From positions 165,711 to 229,710 of the forward strand of contig DDTH01000017.1 of assembly GCA_002344055.1 (NCBI GenBank): a stretch of DNA of 64,000 nucleotides. The letters run 5' to 3'. Position numbers and translations under genes: made by a program. The notes beneath the pieces were generated by a model. That model ran no database searches. It was given only the letters and a program-made list of their open reading frames with translations, and had not been told where the DNA came from. Below, piece after piece: positions 52,339 through 60,342 of the stretch. The stretch's first letter is position 1. Each line of letters starts with the position of its first letter. The DNA is from Sphingomonadales bacterium UBA2369. Lineage in GTDB: Bacteria; Pseudomonadota; Alphaproteobacteria; Sphingomonadales; Sphingomonadaceae.

Positions 52339-53277
52339 ATGGAGTGCATCAAGCGGCGCCTGCTTTTCGCGGCGGCGGAGACTTATGGCGAACCCGAGCC
52401 GGACGAGACGCGCAAGGCGGGTTGGCTCTCGCCGCCCGTCACGATCGAGCGCGAGAAAGGTTCGCTGCTCGATCTGGCCGATCGCATGCCCGAGCTGAAG
52501 ATCGACCGGGTGCTGGTCGGGCGCATTGCCGAGGGCATATTGGTGGCGTTCCGGGGGACTTTGCCGCCGAGGGTGTTGTTCGATGCGGGCGGATTGGCGT
52601 CGGCCATCGACTGGATCAACAGCGGCTCGGCCCTGCTCCGGCGTGGCGGCGCCTATCCCGGCCGCGTGCATGAGGGCTTTTCGGAATCGCTGCAAAGGCT
52701 GTGGGACGACGGAACGGCGCCGGACGGCATGCCCGAAACCGGTCTGGAGGCGGAATTGAACCGGCTGCTGGCCGACGGCGGCCCGCGCCGCCTGTTCATC
52801 ACCGGGCACAGCAAGGGCGGAGCGCTCGCCGTCCTGTTCGCCTGGCGGGCGAGCGAGACCTGGCCCGAACTGCGCCCGCAGGTGATGACGATCGCTGCCC
52901 CGCGTGCCGGCGATGGCGATTTCGCCGCGGCCTTCGCCGGCAAGGAGATCGATTGCCTGCGCTACGAAGTCGAAGGCGATCTCGTCCCTTCCCTCCCCTT
53001 CGGCGCCGACACGCCGGCCGAATTCAGCGGGCCGCTCGGCCGGCTGGGCGTGCAGATCACGGACTATGTCGGCTACGCGCCGGTCGGCGTGGCGAAGGTG
53101 GAGCGGCTGAAGGGCGGCTTCGTGGGCAATCTGATCGGCCGCATCGGCGCCTTCTTTACCGGCGGCGGCTTCGAGCTGACCGTCGCCAAATCCCACTTCA
53201 TCACCAAGGGCGCGCGATACGACAAGTGGATCTGCGCCGGCGACGGCTGCGCGCACGATTGGGCGCGGGCGGAATAG
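52339..53277 (+). CDS. Class 3 lipase-like alpha/beta hydrolase
   Basis: A 312-residue protein. The nucleophile elbow is GHSKGG in LFITGHSKGGALAVLFAWR, with DCLRYEVEGDLVPSLPF after VMTIAAPRAGDGDFA, giving the class 3 lipase order (Ser, then Asp). The catalytic His is probably in AKSHFITKGARYDKW. A GGGAGG 6 bp upstream of the ATG supports the start. No signal peptide is evident. The DUF167 gene follows at 38 bp and may be co-transcribed. Confidence 0.85.
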   Translation: MECIKRRLLFAAAETYGEPEPDETRKAGWLSPPVTIEREKGSLLDLADRMPELKIDRVLVGRIAEGILVAFRGTLPPRVLFDAGGLASAIDWINSGSALLRRGGAYPGRVHEGFSESLQRLWDDGTAPDGMPETGLEAELNRLLADGGPRRLFITGHSKGGALAVLFAWRASETWPELRPQVMTIAAPRAGDGDFAAAFAGKEIDCLRYEVEGDLVPSLPFGADTPAEFSGPLGRLGVQITDYVGYAPVGVAKVERLKGGFVGNLIGRIGAFFTGGGFELTVAKSHFITKGARYDKWICAGDGCAHDWARAE

Positions 53278-53315
53278 GCTTGCGAAGCGGCCCTCGTGCG
53301 GGCGAAGTTCGGAAG

Positions 53316-53582
53316 ATGGACGAAGCGGTCAGGGCCGCGGTGAGGGCGGCAGTCTCGGCAGACGGCATGCTGGCCGTGCGGGCGACACCCAAGGCGGCCG
53401 CCGAGCGGATTGCGGTGACGGACGGGCAGGTGCGCGTGTGGGTCACGGCGCCACCGGACAAGGGCAAGGCGAACAAGGCGGTGATCGCCTTGGTGGCGGA
53501 GGCACTGGGCGTGCCGAAAAGCGCGGTGACCCTGGTGCGCGGCGAGGCGGCGCGGGAGAAGATGCTGCGGGTGGAGCGCTAG
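53316..53582 (+). CDS. DUF167/YggU family protein
   Basis: An 88-residue protein. MLAVRATPKAAAERIAV then VRVWVTAPPDKGKANKAVIALVAEALGVPKSAVTLVRGEAAREKMLRVE follows the UPF0235/YggU family to the end, including the conserved PPxxGKAN and the final R-K--L/V. The role is not known, although it sits in translation- or lipid-related clusters in other groups. It is downstream of the lipase gene on the same strand. Confidence 0.9.
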   Translation: MDEAVRAAVRAAVSADGMLAVRATPKAAAERIAVTDGQVRVWVTAPPDKGKANKAVIALVAEALGVPKSAVTLVRGEAAREKMLRVER

Positions 53583-53666
53583 CGGGGCCGAGCGTGGGAA
53601 TTCACTGCGCTGTCGCTGGAATCCCAGGCTGATCCGGATGGAACGCTCCGGGCCGGACTGCGAAAT

Positions 53667-54332
53667 CTATTGCTCCCAATCCGGCCGGGCTTTCGGGTCG
53701 TTCTCGGCATGCCAAGCCTCCGAGGCCCGATTCTGTTCGATGTCGCCGATGTGGAAGCAATATTGGTGGATCGCTTCTGGCTCGGCCGCGCCCTGAAAGA
53801 CCTCCAGCTTTGCAAGGCGGAACATGCGCCGTTCCCGCATGAATATGGCACGATAATAGCCGAGCCGGCCAGCGCCGGGCGAGACCGCCTGCCAGATACC
53901 GAGCGCGGATTCGCCGTCGATCGAGCGAAAGAACGAGGTGGCCGGGCCGATGGTCGCTGTCCCGCCCGAGACCATATGGGCGAGCGGATCGCTGATCCCG
54001 GCGAGGGCAGCGCCCTGCCCCTCCGCTTCCCAGGCGGGACGAAACGGGCGGCGCACGAATATGGCCGTGACATCCGCCGGCGCCGAAGCCCCGGCGCGGG
54101 CGAGATAGGCCCGCATCGTTTCCTCGGCACTGGCCGCGGCGGCACTGACCTCGCGCGGTGAGGGCGGCGCCACCTCGCCCGCGATGCAGCTATCGCGCCA
54201 GGCCTGGTGCCGGCGGTTGACGGAGTTGCCGACCGCTTGACCGATCGTATCGACAAGCACCTGCGCCTGCGCGGCGGACGGCATGGCAAGGGCGGCAAGG
54301 ACGCCCAGGAACAGAGCCGATTTCACCTTCAT
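53667..54332 (-). CDS. Exported protein of unknown function
   Basis: A 221-residue protein with a signal peptide (SALFLGVLAALAMPSAAQAQ). It reads HQAWRDSCIAGEVAPPSPREVSAAAASAEETMRAYLARAGAS, then SDPLAHMVSGGTATIGPATSFFRSIDGESALGIWQAVSPG and a late acidic segment with HQYCFHIGDIEQN. I do not recognise the family. Start at 54332; the ATG at 54341 gives three extra residues and GGGGG upstream, so it remains possible. Confidence 0.6.
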   Translation of the reverse strand: MKVKSALFLGVLAALAMPSAAQAQVLVDTIGQAVGNSVNRRHQAWRDSCIAGEVAPPSPREVSAAAASAEETMRAYLARAGASAPADVTAIFVRRPFRPAWEAEGQGAALAGISDPLAHMVSGGTATIGPATSFFRSIDGESALGIWQAVSPGAGRLGYYRAIFMRERRMFRLAKLEVFQGAAEPEAIHQYCFHIGDIEQNRASEAWHAENDPKARPDWEQ

Positions 54333-54489
54333 TCCGCACATCCCCCGACAGGCCGGCGCAAGGCTATTCCCGATCCGGCAAGGAAAGCAATGGCTTGGGC
54401 GCGGTGACGCGCCCGTTGTGCCGCGCGCGGGCGAGGAAGGCGTTGACCCCGGCGGGCGGGTGCGGCGAGGATGTGCGGGGGAGCGAGGC

Positions 54490-55383
54490 ATGAGGAAGAC
54501 GAGCAAGCCGCTGGGCCGGATCGCGCTGGCCGCGAACCTGCTGTGGGTCGTGGCGCTTCTGATCCATTTCATCTGGGGCGCCGCGACGGGCGGCGGCCTT
54601 TATGGCGCGATGATGCGCTGGCAGATCGAGGCCGGCGACGCTTATTCCGACACGCCGATGATCCTGCTGCACCTGGTGCTGGCCATGCCCAGCATCTGGA
54701 TGCTATTCGGCCATATTGACGCGCGGGACCGGGCGGCCGAGCAGACGCCGGAGCGGGAACGCGGGATCTTCGTGGGCACCGCGGCGGGGATGCTGGGCCT
54801 GGCCGGGATCTTGCTGGCGACCGGCATCTATTGCTTCACGCAGGCGCCGCCGATGCGGGCCTATGTGGAGCCGGTGGATATCACCGCGACCCAGCTGATG
54901 CGGGACGAATATCCAGCGGATGTGCCGGTGCGGATGTGGGCGCAGCCCGTGCCCGACGCGGATTACGCCTTCCGCGAGATCAGGGGCCGGACGGGATCGC
55001 TGCAGACGGGCTGGCGCGGTGTGAAGGCGCTGGACCGCATCCCCAACCGGCTCGCGCCCCTCCCCGCGCCGAGCGGGCCGGTGGCCGTGTTCAGCGAAGC
55101 GACCAGCGCGGAGCGCAGCGCCCCGGAGAATCTGGCCGATGTGATTTCCGTATCCGGGCGGGTGGTGAAGAACGGCCTGCCCGATCTGGCGCGGCGGCGG
55201 CTGGCGGAGGCCGGGGTGACGATCGCCGATCCGCATTATGTGCTGCGCCATAGCGAGGAGGAAGGCGGCGGCTGGATCACCGGTGGGCTGCTGGCCCTGT
55301 TCTTCGCCTTCGCCTGCGGGATGATCGGGGCGGTGCTGCTGCTGCGCGGGCTGGGGGCGATCGGGGTGCGGGCGCGGGGGTGA
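54490..55383 (+). CDS. Predicted membrane protein of unknown function
   Basis: A 297-residue protein with membrane segments near residues 10-29 (IALAANLLWVVALLIHFIWG), 52-72 (ILLHLVLAMPSIWMLFG), 95-117 (GTAAGMLGLAGILLATGIYCFT) and 265-290 (GLLALFFAFACGMIGAVLLL). The region between the third and fourth is a soluble loop of about 145 residues with VRMWAQPVPDADYAFREIRG. No family is recognised. The ATG at 54490 is preceded by GCGAGGC. It is transcribed without close neighbours. Confidence 0.7.
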   Translation: MRKTSKPLGRIALAANLLWVVALLIHFIWGAATGGGLYGAMMRWQIEAGDAYSDTPMILLHLVLAMPSIWMLFGHIDARDRAAEQTPERERGIFVGTAAGMLGLAGILLATGIYCFTQAPPMRAYVEPVDITATQLMRDEYPADVPVRMWAQPVPDADYAFREIRGRTGSLQTGWRGVKALDRIPNRLAPLPAPSGPVAVFSEATSAERSAPENLADVISVSGRVVKNGLPDLARRRLAEAGVTIADPHYVLRHSEEEGGGWITGGLLALFFAFACGMIGAVLLLRGLGAIGVRARG

Positions 55384-55405
55384 GCGGGACTGCGGTCCAG
55401 GCGGT

Positions 55406-55939
55406 CTAGCGGCTGGCCGGAGGTTCGGCGGGAGCCTCGGCCGGGCCGTGGGCGTAGCTGAAGACGCGGGAGAGGCGCCACTGGCCGTCGGGGCCGAGCG
55501 TCCAGAGCTGGGCGAAGCGGGCGCGGCCGGCGAGGCGCTCGGCGCCGGCCGCACCGTGCCGTTCGTAGAAGAGATGCTCGCCCGCCTGGATCGCGCCGAC
55601 GCCGGGGACCGGATCGACATGCAGGCTGGTCCGCACCAGTTCGCGGCGGCTGCGCCAGGCGGTCGGGTCCTGCCGGGCGGCGCAGGCGCGGGCATAATCC
55701 GCCGCGAACGCATCGCCGCCCCGGATCGCGCCGCCCTTGTCGTGATAGAATTCCAGATCGTCGGCGAGGAGGGCGCGGAAGCGCTGGGGTTCGCAGGGGC
55801 CTGTGAAAAGCAAAGTGAAGAGTTCGGCGTCGCGCGCGGCGATCTGCTCCGTCAGCGCCGGCTGAGGCGGGATTTCGGGTGCGGGCGGCGGTGAAGGCTG
55901 CTGGAGCGCGGCGGCGGCGAGGAGGATGAGAGGCGGCAT
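55406..55939 (-). CDS. Nuclear transport factor 2-like protein (DUF4440), exported
   Basis: A 177-residue protein. A signal-peptide-like N-terminus (MPPLILLAAAALQQP) and a Pro-rich linker lead to an NTF2-like domain: TEQIAARDAELFTLLFTGPCEPQRFRALLADDLEFYHDKGGAIRGGDAFAADY, then VRTSLHVDPV and FAQLWTLGPDGQWRLSRVFSYAHGPA. The DDLEFYHDKGG block is typical of DUF4440. A perfect 6-6-6 palindrome stands 16 bp upstream of the start. Ligand unknown. Confidence 0.8.
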   Translation of the reverse strand: MPPLILLAAAALQQPSPPPAPEIPPQPALTEQIAARDAELFTLLFTGPCEPQRFRALLADDLEFYHDKGGAIRGGDAFAADYARACAARQDPTAWRSRRELVRTSLHVDPVPGVGAIQAGEHLFYERHGAAGAERLAGRARFAQLWTLGPDGQWRLSRVFSYAHGPAEAPAEPPASR

Positions 55940-56332
55940 CGAACGGCTCCTGCTGTATTACTTCATTAATACGCGCTGGGCGCATGAGCGGGACATTGCC
56001 GAGCCGATTGCGACGAGAGCGGCATAATGCGCGTTGGCCGTGCGGCGTAGCGATGATCGCAGGCGGCATGACCGAGCGGCCGGCCCTGTCCGACAGACCG
56101 GACCCGCAGCGTGAGGCGGAGGCCGATGCTGCGCGGAGTCCGACGTTCGCGAGGGACGGCTGGTCAGCCACGGCGCAGTGAAGAAATGGCTGTCCTCATG
56201 GGTCACCGACCGCCGCCTGCCCCGCCCGCGCGCCGGCGGGCGACTGATCGCGGCGGATCGTCTGGACTGACGATGCGGGCGGCAATTGGTGCGCTGTCAC
56301 CGTAATCGGGGTGAGACGAGGGAGAGCAGGCG
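55940..56332. other. Intergenic region between NTF2-like and small exported protein genes
   Basis: Apart from the palindrome at 55955-55972, I see no supported gene in these 393 bases. Short open frames exist on both strands (55984-56181 plus, 55958-56206 minus). The minus-strand frame ends with a hydrophobic AHYAALVAIGSAM, but neither has a ribosome binding site or family similarity; one may be a decayed gene. Confidence 0.5.
55955..55972. promoter_or_regulatory. Candidate operator: GTATTA-CTTCAT-TAATAC palindrome
   Basis: A perfect inverted repeat GTATTA/TAATAC with a 6-base centre, AT-rich and 16 bp upstream of the NTF2-like start at 55939. On the minus strand, the centre contains ATGAAG. 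The regulator is unknown; TetR or GntR family sites can look like this. Confidence 0.45.
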
Positions 56333-56716
56333 ATGATTTCGACGATCCTGGCGGCGGCGCTGGCCGCGTTGCAGGGGCCGGCGGTGCCGGCGGGCTGGGA
56401 GGAGCTGGCGTCCGGGGCGAGCGGCGTGGCCATGTATGAGCGGGCCAGCGTGCGCGGCCAGGGCAGCGACCGGCTGTCGGTCCGCATCCGCATCACCAAC
56501 ACGCCGCCGGACGAGCAGGGCGTCGTCTATATGGACATTCACCGGCTGTACGATTGCGGCGACCGGACGGTCGGCTACGTCGCCGTCCATTCCTACGATG
56601 CGCAAGGCGCGATCGTGGTGACGCGCGAAATCCCGATGGCGGAGGCGGTGCTGGAGCCGTTCGCGGCGGGATCGATCGAGGCGATCCTGCAGGGGCGGAT
56701 TTGCCGGGGGCGGTAG
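56333..56716 (+). CDS. Small exported protein, surface-adhesin E-like
   Basis: A 127-residue protein with a short signal peptide (MISTILAAALAALQG). The core strands run VRIRITNTPPDEQGVVYMDIHRLYDCGDRTVGYVAVHSYDAQGAIVVTREIP, resembling the surface-adhesin protein E fold (a one-domain beta sandwich). The single cysteine pair would be Cys85 and the terminal RICRGR Cys. Twelve bases separate it from the next gene. Function not assigned. Confidence 0.65.
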   Translation: MISTILAAALAALQGPAVPAGWEELASGASGVAMYERASVRGQGSDRLSVRIRITNTPPDEQGVVYMDIHRLYDCGDRTVGYVAVHSYDAQGAIVVTREIPMAEAVLEPFAAGSIEAILQGRICRGR

Positions 56717-56727
56717 GAGCGACGGAC

Positions 56728-57165
56728 ATGGCGAGCGGATCGAATATCGGGATCGTGGAAGAATGGTGCGCTCGGGTTTGGGGGCGGCAGGAGGCGGCGG
56801 CGATCGACGAACTGTTCGTGCCCAAGGGGACGGCCAGCGGGATCGGCAAGGCGGCGCTGATCGGGCCGCCGGAATATCGCGCCTTTCACGCGGCGATGTG
56901 TGCGCTGGTCGCCGACCCCAAGCTGGCGGTGCGCGATCATATCGAGGCCGGCGACCGGCTCGCCGCGGTGGCGACCTTTTCCGGCACCTGCCGCCGGACG
57001 GGAAAGCGCGTCGAGGCGGAGGGCAGCATGTATTTCACCTTCGCCGACGGCAAGATCGCCGCGTGCGAGAACCATTTCGAGTTCATGGAGCTGTTCGAGC
57101 AGCTTGGGTTGCTGCCGGAGGACAGCTTTGTGACGGCGATGGGCGGTGGGGTGATTTGCGGGTAG
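56728..57165 (+). CDS. SnoaL/NTF2-like polyketide-cyclase-type protein
   Basis: A 145-residue cytoplasmic protein. The NTF2-like fold appears as GIVEEWCARVWGRQEAAAIDELFVPKG, then PPEYRAFHAAMCALVADPKLAVRDHIEAGDRLAAVATFSGTCRRTGKRVEAEGSMYFTF and KIAACENHFEFMELFEQLGLL. This is the ester-cyclase/SnoaL-like variety. GGAG precedes the ATG by 8 bp. It is in series with the preceding small exported gene. Confidence 0.8.
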   Translation: MASGSNIGIVEEWCARVWGRQEAAAIDELFVPKGTASGIGKAALIGPPEYRAFHAAMCALVADPKLAVRDHIEAGDRLAAVATFSGTCRRTGKRVEAEGSMYFTFADGKIAACENHFEFMELFEQLGLLPEDSFVTAMGGGVICG

Positions 57166-57214
57166 AGCCGCGCGACTAGCGCGTTTCACGTTAGTCCGCC
57201 CAGCCATCAAGGGC

Positions 57215-57625
57215 TTAGTGCCGCCGAGACTCTTCAGCGCGTCGAAACGCGTCCACGAAGGAATCATAAGCCTTGGATGCTCTAGCAGCGGCAAATCCGT
57301 CCGACGCGGAGATCTCGACAAGGTATTTCGTGCCGCGCCGAGCGGCGTCGATATACCGACGCTCGTCAAGGTCATCTGGTATTTCATCTTTGATCGCCGC
57401 CACAGAGTCGGCGAAAAGGGAATACCAGCTTATCGGATCGGGGCATCGCTGAAGCAAATCGACACAAAACTTCATCTTCTCTGAAGCCTTATAAACTGCT
57501 CCTGACGAATCATTTGCTGCGATAGCTCTAGCTAGATCACGTACCACATCCGCAAACTCGCTCGTGATAAAGTCCCGACGAGCGTTAGCGGACAGGAACG
57601 CCTCACGAAAAGCTTCTCCGTCCAT
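57215..57625 (-). CDS. Hypothetical protein of the low-GC cassette
   Basis: A 136-residue, helical, acidic protein: FREAFLSANARRDFITSEFADVVRDLARAIAANDSSGAVYKASEKMKFCVDLLQRCPDPISWYSLFADSVAAIKDEIPDDLDERRYIDAARRG and so on (quoted here only as a span). The base composition is visibly lower in GC than nearby genes. It stands 24 bp after the DUF6414-like gene on the same strand, so it is the third gene of that cassette. I do not recognise a family. Confidence 0.7.
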   Translation of the reverse strand: MDGEAFREAFLSANARRDFITSEFADVVRDLARAIAANDSSGAVYKASEKMKFCVDLLQRCPDPISWYSLFADSVAAIKDEIPDDLDERRYIDAARRGTKYLVEISASDGFAAARASKAYDSFVDAFRRAEESRRH

Positions 57626-57649
57626 TCAATGATTCCTTTGGTTGGGTGG

Positions 57650-58495
57650 TCAAGAACACACGCGCCGGAATACGACGAGAGGGCTCAGGCCAAAGGCTTG
57701 AAGCGGACGACCGAACATTGCGGCAGTGGCACCGGTGAGCTGCATCATGTGGAGCACCATCGCCGGAATCAATCCGTCAATGTTCCGAGAAAGAACGGAA
57801 TTCAGTCCCTCAACGTGGTCATTTGCCAGCGCATCTACTACCCCAAGGACATTCCACTGACCGCTGATATGCGCAGGAAACTTAAGAGGAATGTCTAGAT
57901 CATACAAAGACAGGTAGTCGCGTTTCACGCTGAACCAAAAATGGCAGGATTCAGTTACGAGTACAAAGCCTATTCCAAGCGGAAGGCCTTTCAGGAATTC
58001 TCGAATAACAGATGCGTTCTTCTTCTTTTCAGCTGATCTAAACTTGCTGCTTCGGTCCGCTGCGCCAGGGTCGTCTTTTATTCCCGCTGCAATAAAATCC
58101 TCCATGGCGTCGGAGTTCATGATACTCGTTAGGGAAGATAGATCGTAAGCAAGCAAGCTCCCAGAGAAAATTCGAAGTTGCCCGAGAGCAGGCAGCGCTG
58201 CGTCACGCGATGCTTGTGCCTCTTGGATATGCTCAATCAGGTTTTGGGAGTTCGACCAAAGAGGGTCATAGGTCAATCGGACCTCGCGGCCCCAGTCGCG
58301 CTCGGCCTCAGTTTCGCCTTCTACCAGACCCAGCTTGATACCGCCTTTCTTCGTTCCTCTTTTTCCTTTCGTTGCCGCCTCTTCAGTTTCAGTTGGAGTT
58401 CCAGACCTGTGGAGTTGCGCGAGGAATGAAGCCACTCGCTCGTGATCCGCATAGAGGAAATCGAATAGCCCATCGGGGCCAGCTAACGACTTCAT
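57650..58495 (-). CDS. DUF6414-like protein of the low-GC cassette
   Basis: A 281-residue protein that begins GPDGLFDFLYADHERVASFLAQLHRS. The FLY-D-ERV-S-L-QL start followed by a glycine/lysine linker and an LTYDPLWSNSQNLIEHIQEA stretch resembles the DUF6414 family as I recall it; that assignment rests on memory. The remainder includes IGFVLVTESCHFWFSVKRDYLSLYDLDIPLKF. No catalytic motif is evident. It begins in an ATGA with the 88-residue gene. Codon use differs from its neighbours. Confidence 0.7.
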   Translation of the reverse strand: MKSLAGPDGLFDFLYADHERVASFLAQLHRSGTPTETEEAATKGKRGTKKGGIKLGLVEGETEAERDWGREVRLTYDPLWSNSQNLIEHIQEAQASRDAALPALGQLRIFSGSLLAYDLSSLTSIMNSDAMEDFIAAGIKDDPGAADRSSKFRSAEKKKNASVIREFLKGLPLGIGFVLVTESCHFWFSVKRDYLSLYDLDIPLKFPAHISGQWNVLGVVDALANDHVEGLNSVLSRNIDGLIPAMVLHMMQLTGATAAMFGRPLQAFGLSPLVVFRRVCS

Positions 58496-58758
58496 CCGCC
58501 AGTCGTGCCGTTGCGTGCGCGCATGCCGCTAGCAGTTGCTTCCAGCGACCTCCATTCCGCAAGATATTCTGGGGAATGCTCGCGAGGCGGAGCGATGAAG
58601 AACTTGGCGATCCTCATCTGTGAGCAATCGTCCTCCAGCCCCGCTGAGACCCGATCCGCAAAATCTTCGAAGCCGTGCGATCGATAAACCCCGGCCGCGC
58701 TCTGCCGTGCTCGGTAGAGATCAAACTCCGGATCGGACATTTGCATCGGGTCAGTCAT
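58492..58758 (-). CDS. Small hypothetical protein immediately after nrdB
   Basis: An 88-residue protein with DPEFDLYRARQSAAGVYRSHGFEDFADRVSAGLEDDCSQMRIAKFF near the start. The ATG at 58758 is 3 bp after the nrdB stop and overlaps the DUF6414-like start by 4 bp at its end, so it probably is translated from the nrd transcript. Base composition is lower in GC than in nrdB. No family recognised. Confidence 0.65.
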   Translation of the reverse strand: MTDPMQMSDPEFDLYRARQSAAGVYRSHGFEDFADRVSAGLEDDCSQMRIAKFFIAPPREHSPEYLAEWRSLEATASGMRARNGTTGG

Positions 58759-58761
58759 CTC

Positions 58762-59829
58762 CTACTCCGCAGCCATCCCCGCCCGGGTGAACATGTCGTC
58801 GCCATCCTCCTTCGCGGCGCCATCCTCGCCCGAGCCGTCGTTCGCGGCCTTCGCCTCCTGGCGGCGGTCGAAATTGTCCCAGACTTCGTTCCAGTTCCCC
58901 CGGGTCGCGGCCTTGGAATATTCGGTGGCGCGCTGTTCGAAGAAATTGGCGTGCTCGACGCCGTTCAGCAAAGGCGCCAGCCAGGGCAGCGGGTGCTCGT
59001 CCACCATGTAGATCGGGGCGAAGCCGAGCTGGCCCAGGCGCCAGTCGGCAATGTAGCGGATATATTTCTTGATCTCCTTCGGCGTCATGCCGGGGACCGG
59101 CCCCTGCTCGAAGGCCAGATCGATGAAGGCGTCCTCCAGCCGCACCGTCTTCTGGCACACGTCCAGAATGTCGTCCTTCACCGACTTGGTCAGGCAGTCG
59201 CGCTCCTTCACGAAGGCGTGGAAGAGCCGGGTGATGCCTTCGCAATGCAGGCTCTCGTCGCGGACCGACCAGCTGACGATCTGGCCCATACCCTTCATTT
59301 TGTTGAAGCGCGGGAAGTTCATCAGCATCGCGAAGCTGGCGAACAGCTGCAGGCCTTCCGTAAAGCCGCCGAACATGGCGAGCGTCTTGGCGATATCCTC
59401 GTCGCTGTCGACGCCGAAAGTGGCGAGGTAATCGTGCTTGTCCTTCATCTCCTTATACTGGAGGAACATGCCATATTCGCTCTCGGGCATGCCGATCGTG
59501 TCGAGCAGGTGCGAGTAAGCGGCGATGTGCACCGTCTCCATGTTGGAGAAGGCAGCGAGCATCATCTTGATCTCGGTCGGCTTGAAGATCCGGCCATATT
59601 TTTCGTGGTAGCAATCCTGCACCTCGACATCCGCCTGCGTGAAGAAGCGGAAGATCTGCGTGAGCAGGTTGCGCTCGTGATCGGTGAGCTTCTGCGCCCA
59701 ATCGCGGCAATCCTCGCCGAGCGGCACTTCCTCCGGCATCCAGTGGATCTGCTGCTGGCGCTTCCAGAAATCGAATGCCCAGGGATATTCGAACGGCTTG
59801 TACTGCTTGCGGGCTTCGAGGAGGGGCAT
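58762..59829 (-). CDS. nrdB: Ribonucleoside-diphosphate reductase beta subunit
   Basis: A 355-residue class I subunit that holds the dinuclear metal and the tyrosyl radical. MPLLEARKQYKPFEYPWAFDFWKRQQ starts at 59829 with GGAG 6 bp upstream. The metal ligands appear in VEVQDCYHEKYG, FSNMETVHIAAYSHLL and VRDESLHCEGI, and the radical Tyr is in AAYSH. The C-terminus is acidic (GEDGAAKEDGDDMF), the usual docking tail for NrdA. The open frame continues to 60105 without similarity. Confidence 0.95.
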   Translation of the reverse strand: MPLLEARKQYKPFEYPWAFDFWKRQQQIHWMPEEVPLGEDCRDWAQKLTDHERNLLTQIFRFFTQADVEVQDCYHEKYGRIFKPTEIKMMLAAFSNMETVHIAAYSHLLDTIGMPESEYGMFLQYKEMKDKHDYLATFGVDSDEDIAKTLAMFGGFTEGLQLFASFAMLMNFPRFNKMKGMGQIVSWSVRDESLHCEGITRLFHAFVKERDCLTKSVKDDILDVCQKTVRLEDAFIDLAFEQGPVPGMTPKEIKKYIRYIADWRLGQLGFAPIYMVDEHPLPWLAPLLNGVEHANFFEQRATEYSKAATRGNWNEVWDNFDRRQEAKAANDGSGEDGAAKEDGDDMFTRAGMAAE

Positions 59830-59849
59830 TGGATTGGCTCCGTGGAAAA

Positions 59850-60017
59850 TCAGTAAATGTAGAGGACCATCAGGACGTTGAACGCGGCGATGGCGAGAAA
59901 GACCACGCCCAGCAGGCGGGTCTTGCGCCGCGCCTCCGGCTTCACCGGCGCGAACAGCATGCCGAGCGCGGCGATCAGGGCGAAAGCGGCCCCAGCCCAG
60001 GCGACGATCTGAATCAT
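59850..60017 (-). CDS. Small membrane protein 4 of the nrd locus
   Basis: A 55-residue protein: MIQIVAWAGAAFALIAALG, basic loop KPEARRKTR, then LLGVVFLAIAAFNVLMVLYIY, giving two membrane helices. It starts inside the stop of the previous gene (ATGA) and ends 20 bp before nrdB. Too short for automated ORF calling, but in phase and conserved in layout with its neighbours. Function unknown. Confidence 0.65.
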   Translation of the reverse strand: MIQIVAWAGAAFALIAALGMLFAPVKPEARRKTRLLGVVFLAIAAFNVLMVLYIY

Positions 60018-60196
60018 GCCGTGAACAGCCGGTAGAAACCGAGGCCGAGCAGGACCAGGCCGATGAGGAACGAGACGCTCGCGACCGGCACGAGCAAGCG
60101 GGCATTGTCCGGCGCCTTCTTCGCGCGCGTGAAGAGCAAAGACGCGCCCAGGAAGAAAGCCGCTGCGGGCAGGACGTAGATGGCGGTGCTGCCCAT
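60014..60196 (-). CDS. Small membrane protein 3 of the nrd locus
   Basis: A 60-residue protein with two helices: STAIYVLPAAAFFLGASLLF, a loop TRAKKAPDNAR, then LLVPVASVSFLIGLVLLGLGF. Start ATG at 60196 shares its A with the TGA of the upstream gene. Stop overlaps the start of the next. No family recognised. The frame is open further upstream but runs through two other genes in another reading frame. Confidence 0.65.
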   Translation of the reverse strand: MGSTAIYVLPAAAFFLGASLLFTRAKKAPDNARLLVPVASVSFLIGLVLLGLGFYRLFTA

Positions 60197-60342
60197 CACA
60201 TCACCTCGAAATAACGCAGCCAGTTCACGATGGCGGCGATGGCGAGGAGCAGGGTCAGCACCCACCAGGTGCGGCTCTTGCGGCTGAAGGACGAGGCGAT
60301 CGCGCCGAGCGTGAAAAGGATCGCGATGATGAGCGTGATCAT
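60196..60342 (-). CDS. Small membrane protein 2 of the nrd locus
   Basis: A 48-residue protein: MITLIIAILFTLGAIASSF, a SRKSR loop, then TWWVLTLLLAIAAIVNWL. Two membrane helices with a basic loop. It overlaps the preceding gene's stop by 4 bp and the next gene's start by 1 base. It was found by translating the gap on the minus strand. Confidence 0.65.
   Translation of the reverse strand: MITLIIAILFTLGAIASSFSRKSRTWWVLTLLLAIAAIVNWLRYFEVM

Noticed and set aside
55984..56206. Small ORFs in the 55.9-56.3 kb gap
   Set aside because: No ribosome binding site, no recognised motif, and both strands are equally open.
57215..58758. Toxin-antitoxin module
   Set aside because: Sizes and order do not match a known pair and none of the three proteins has a toxin motif that I recognise.
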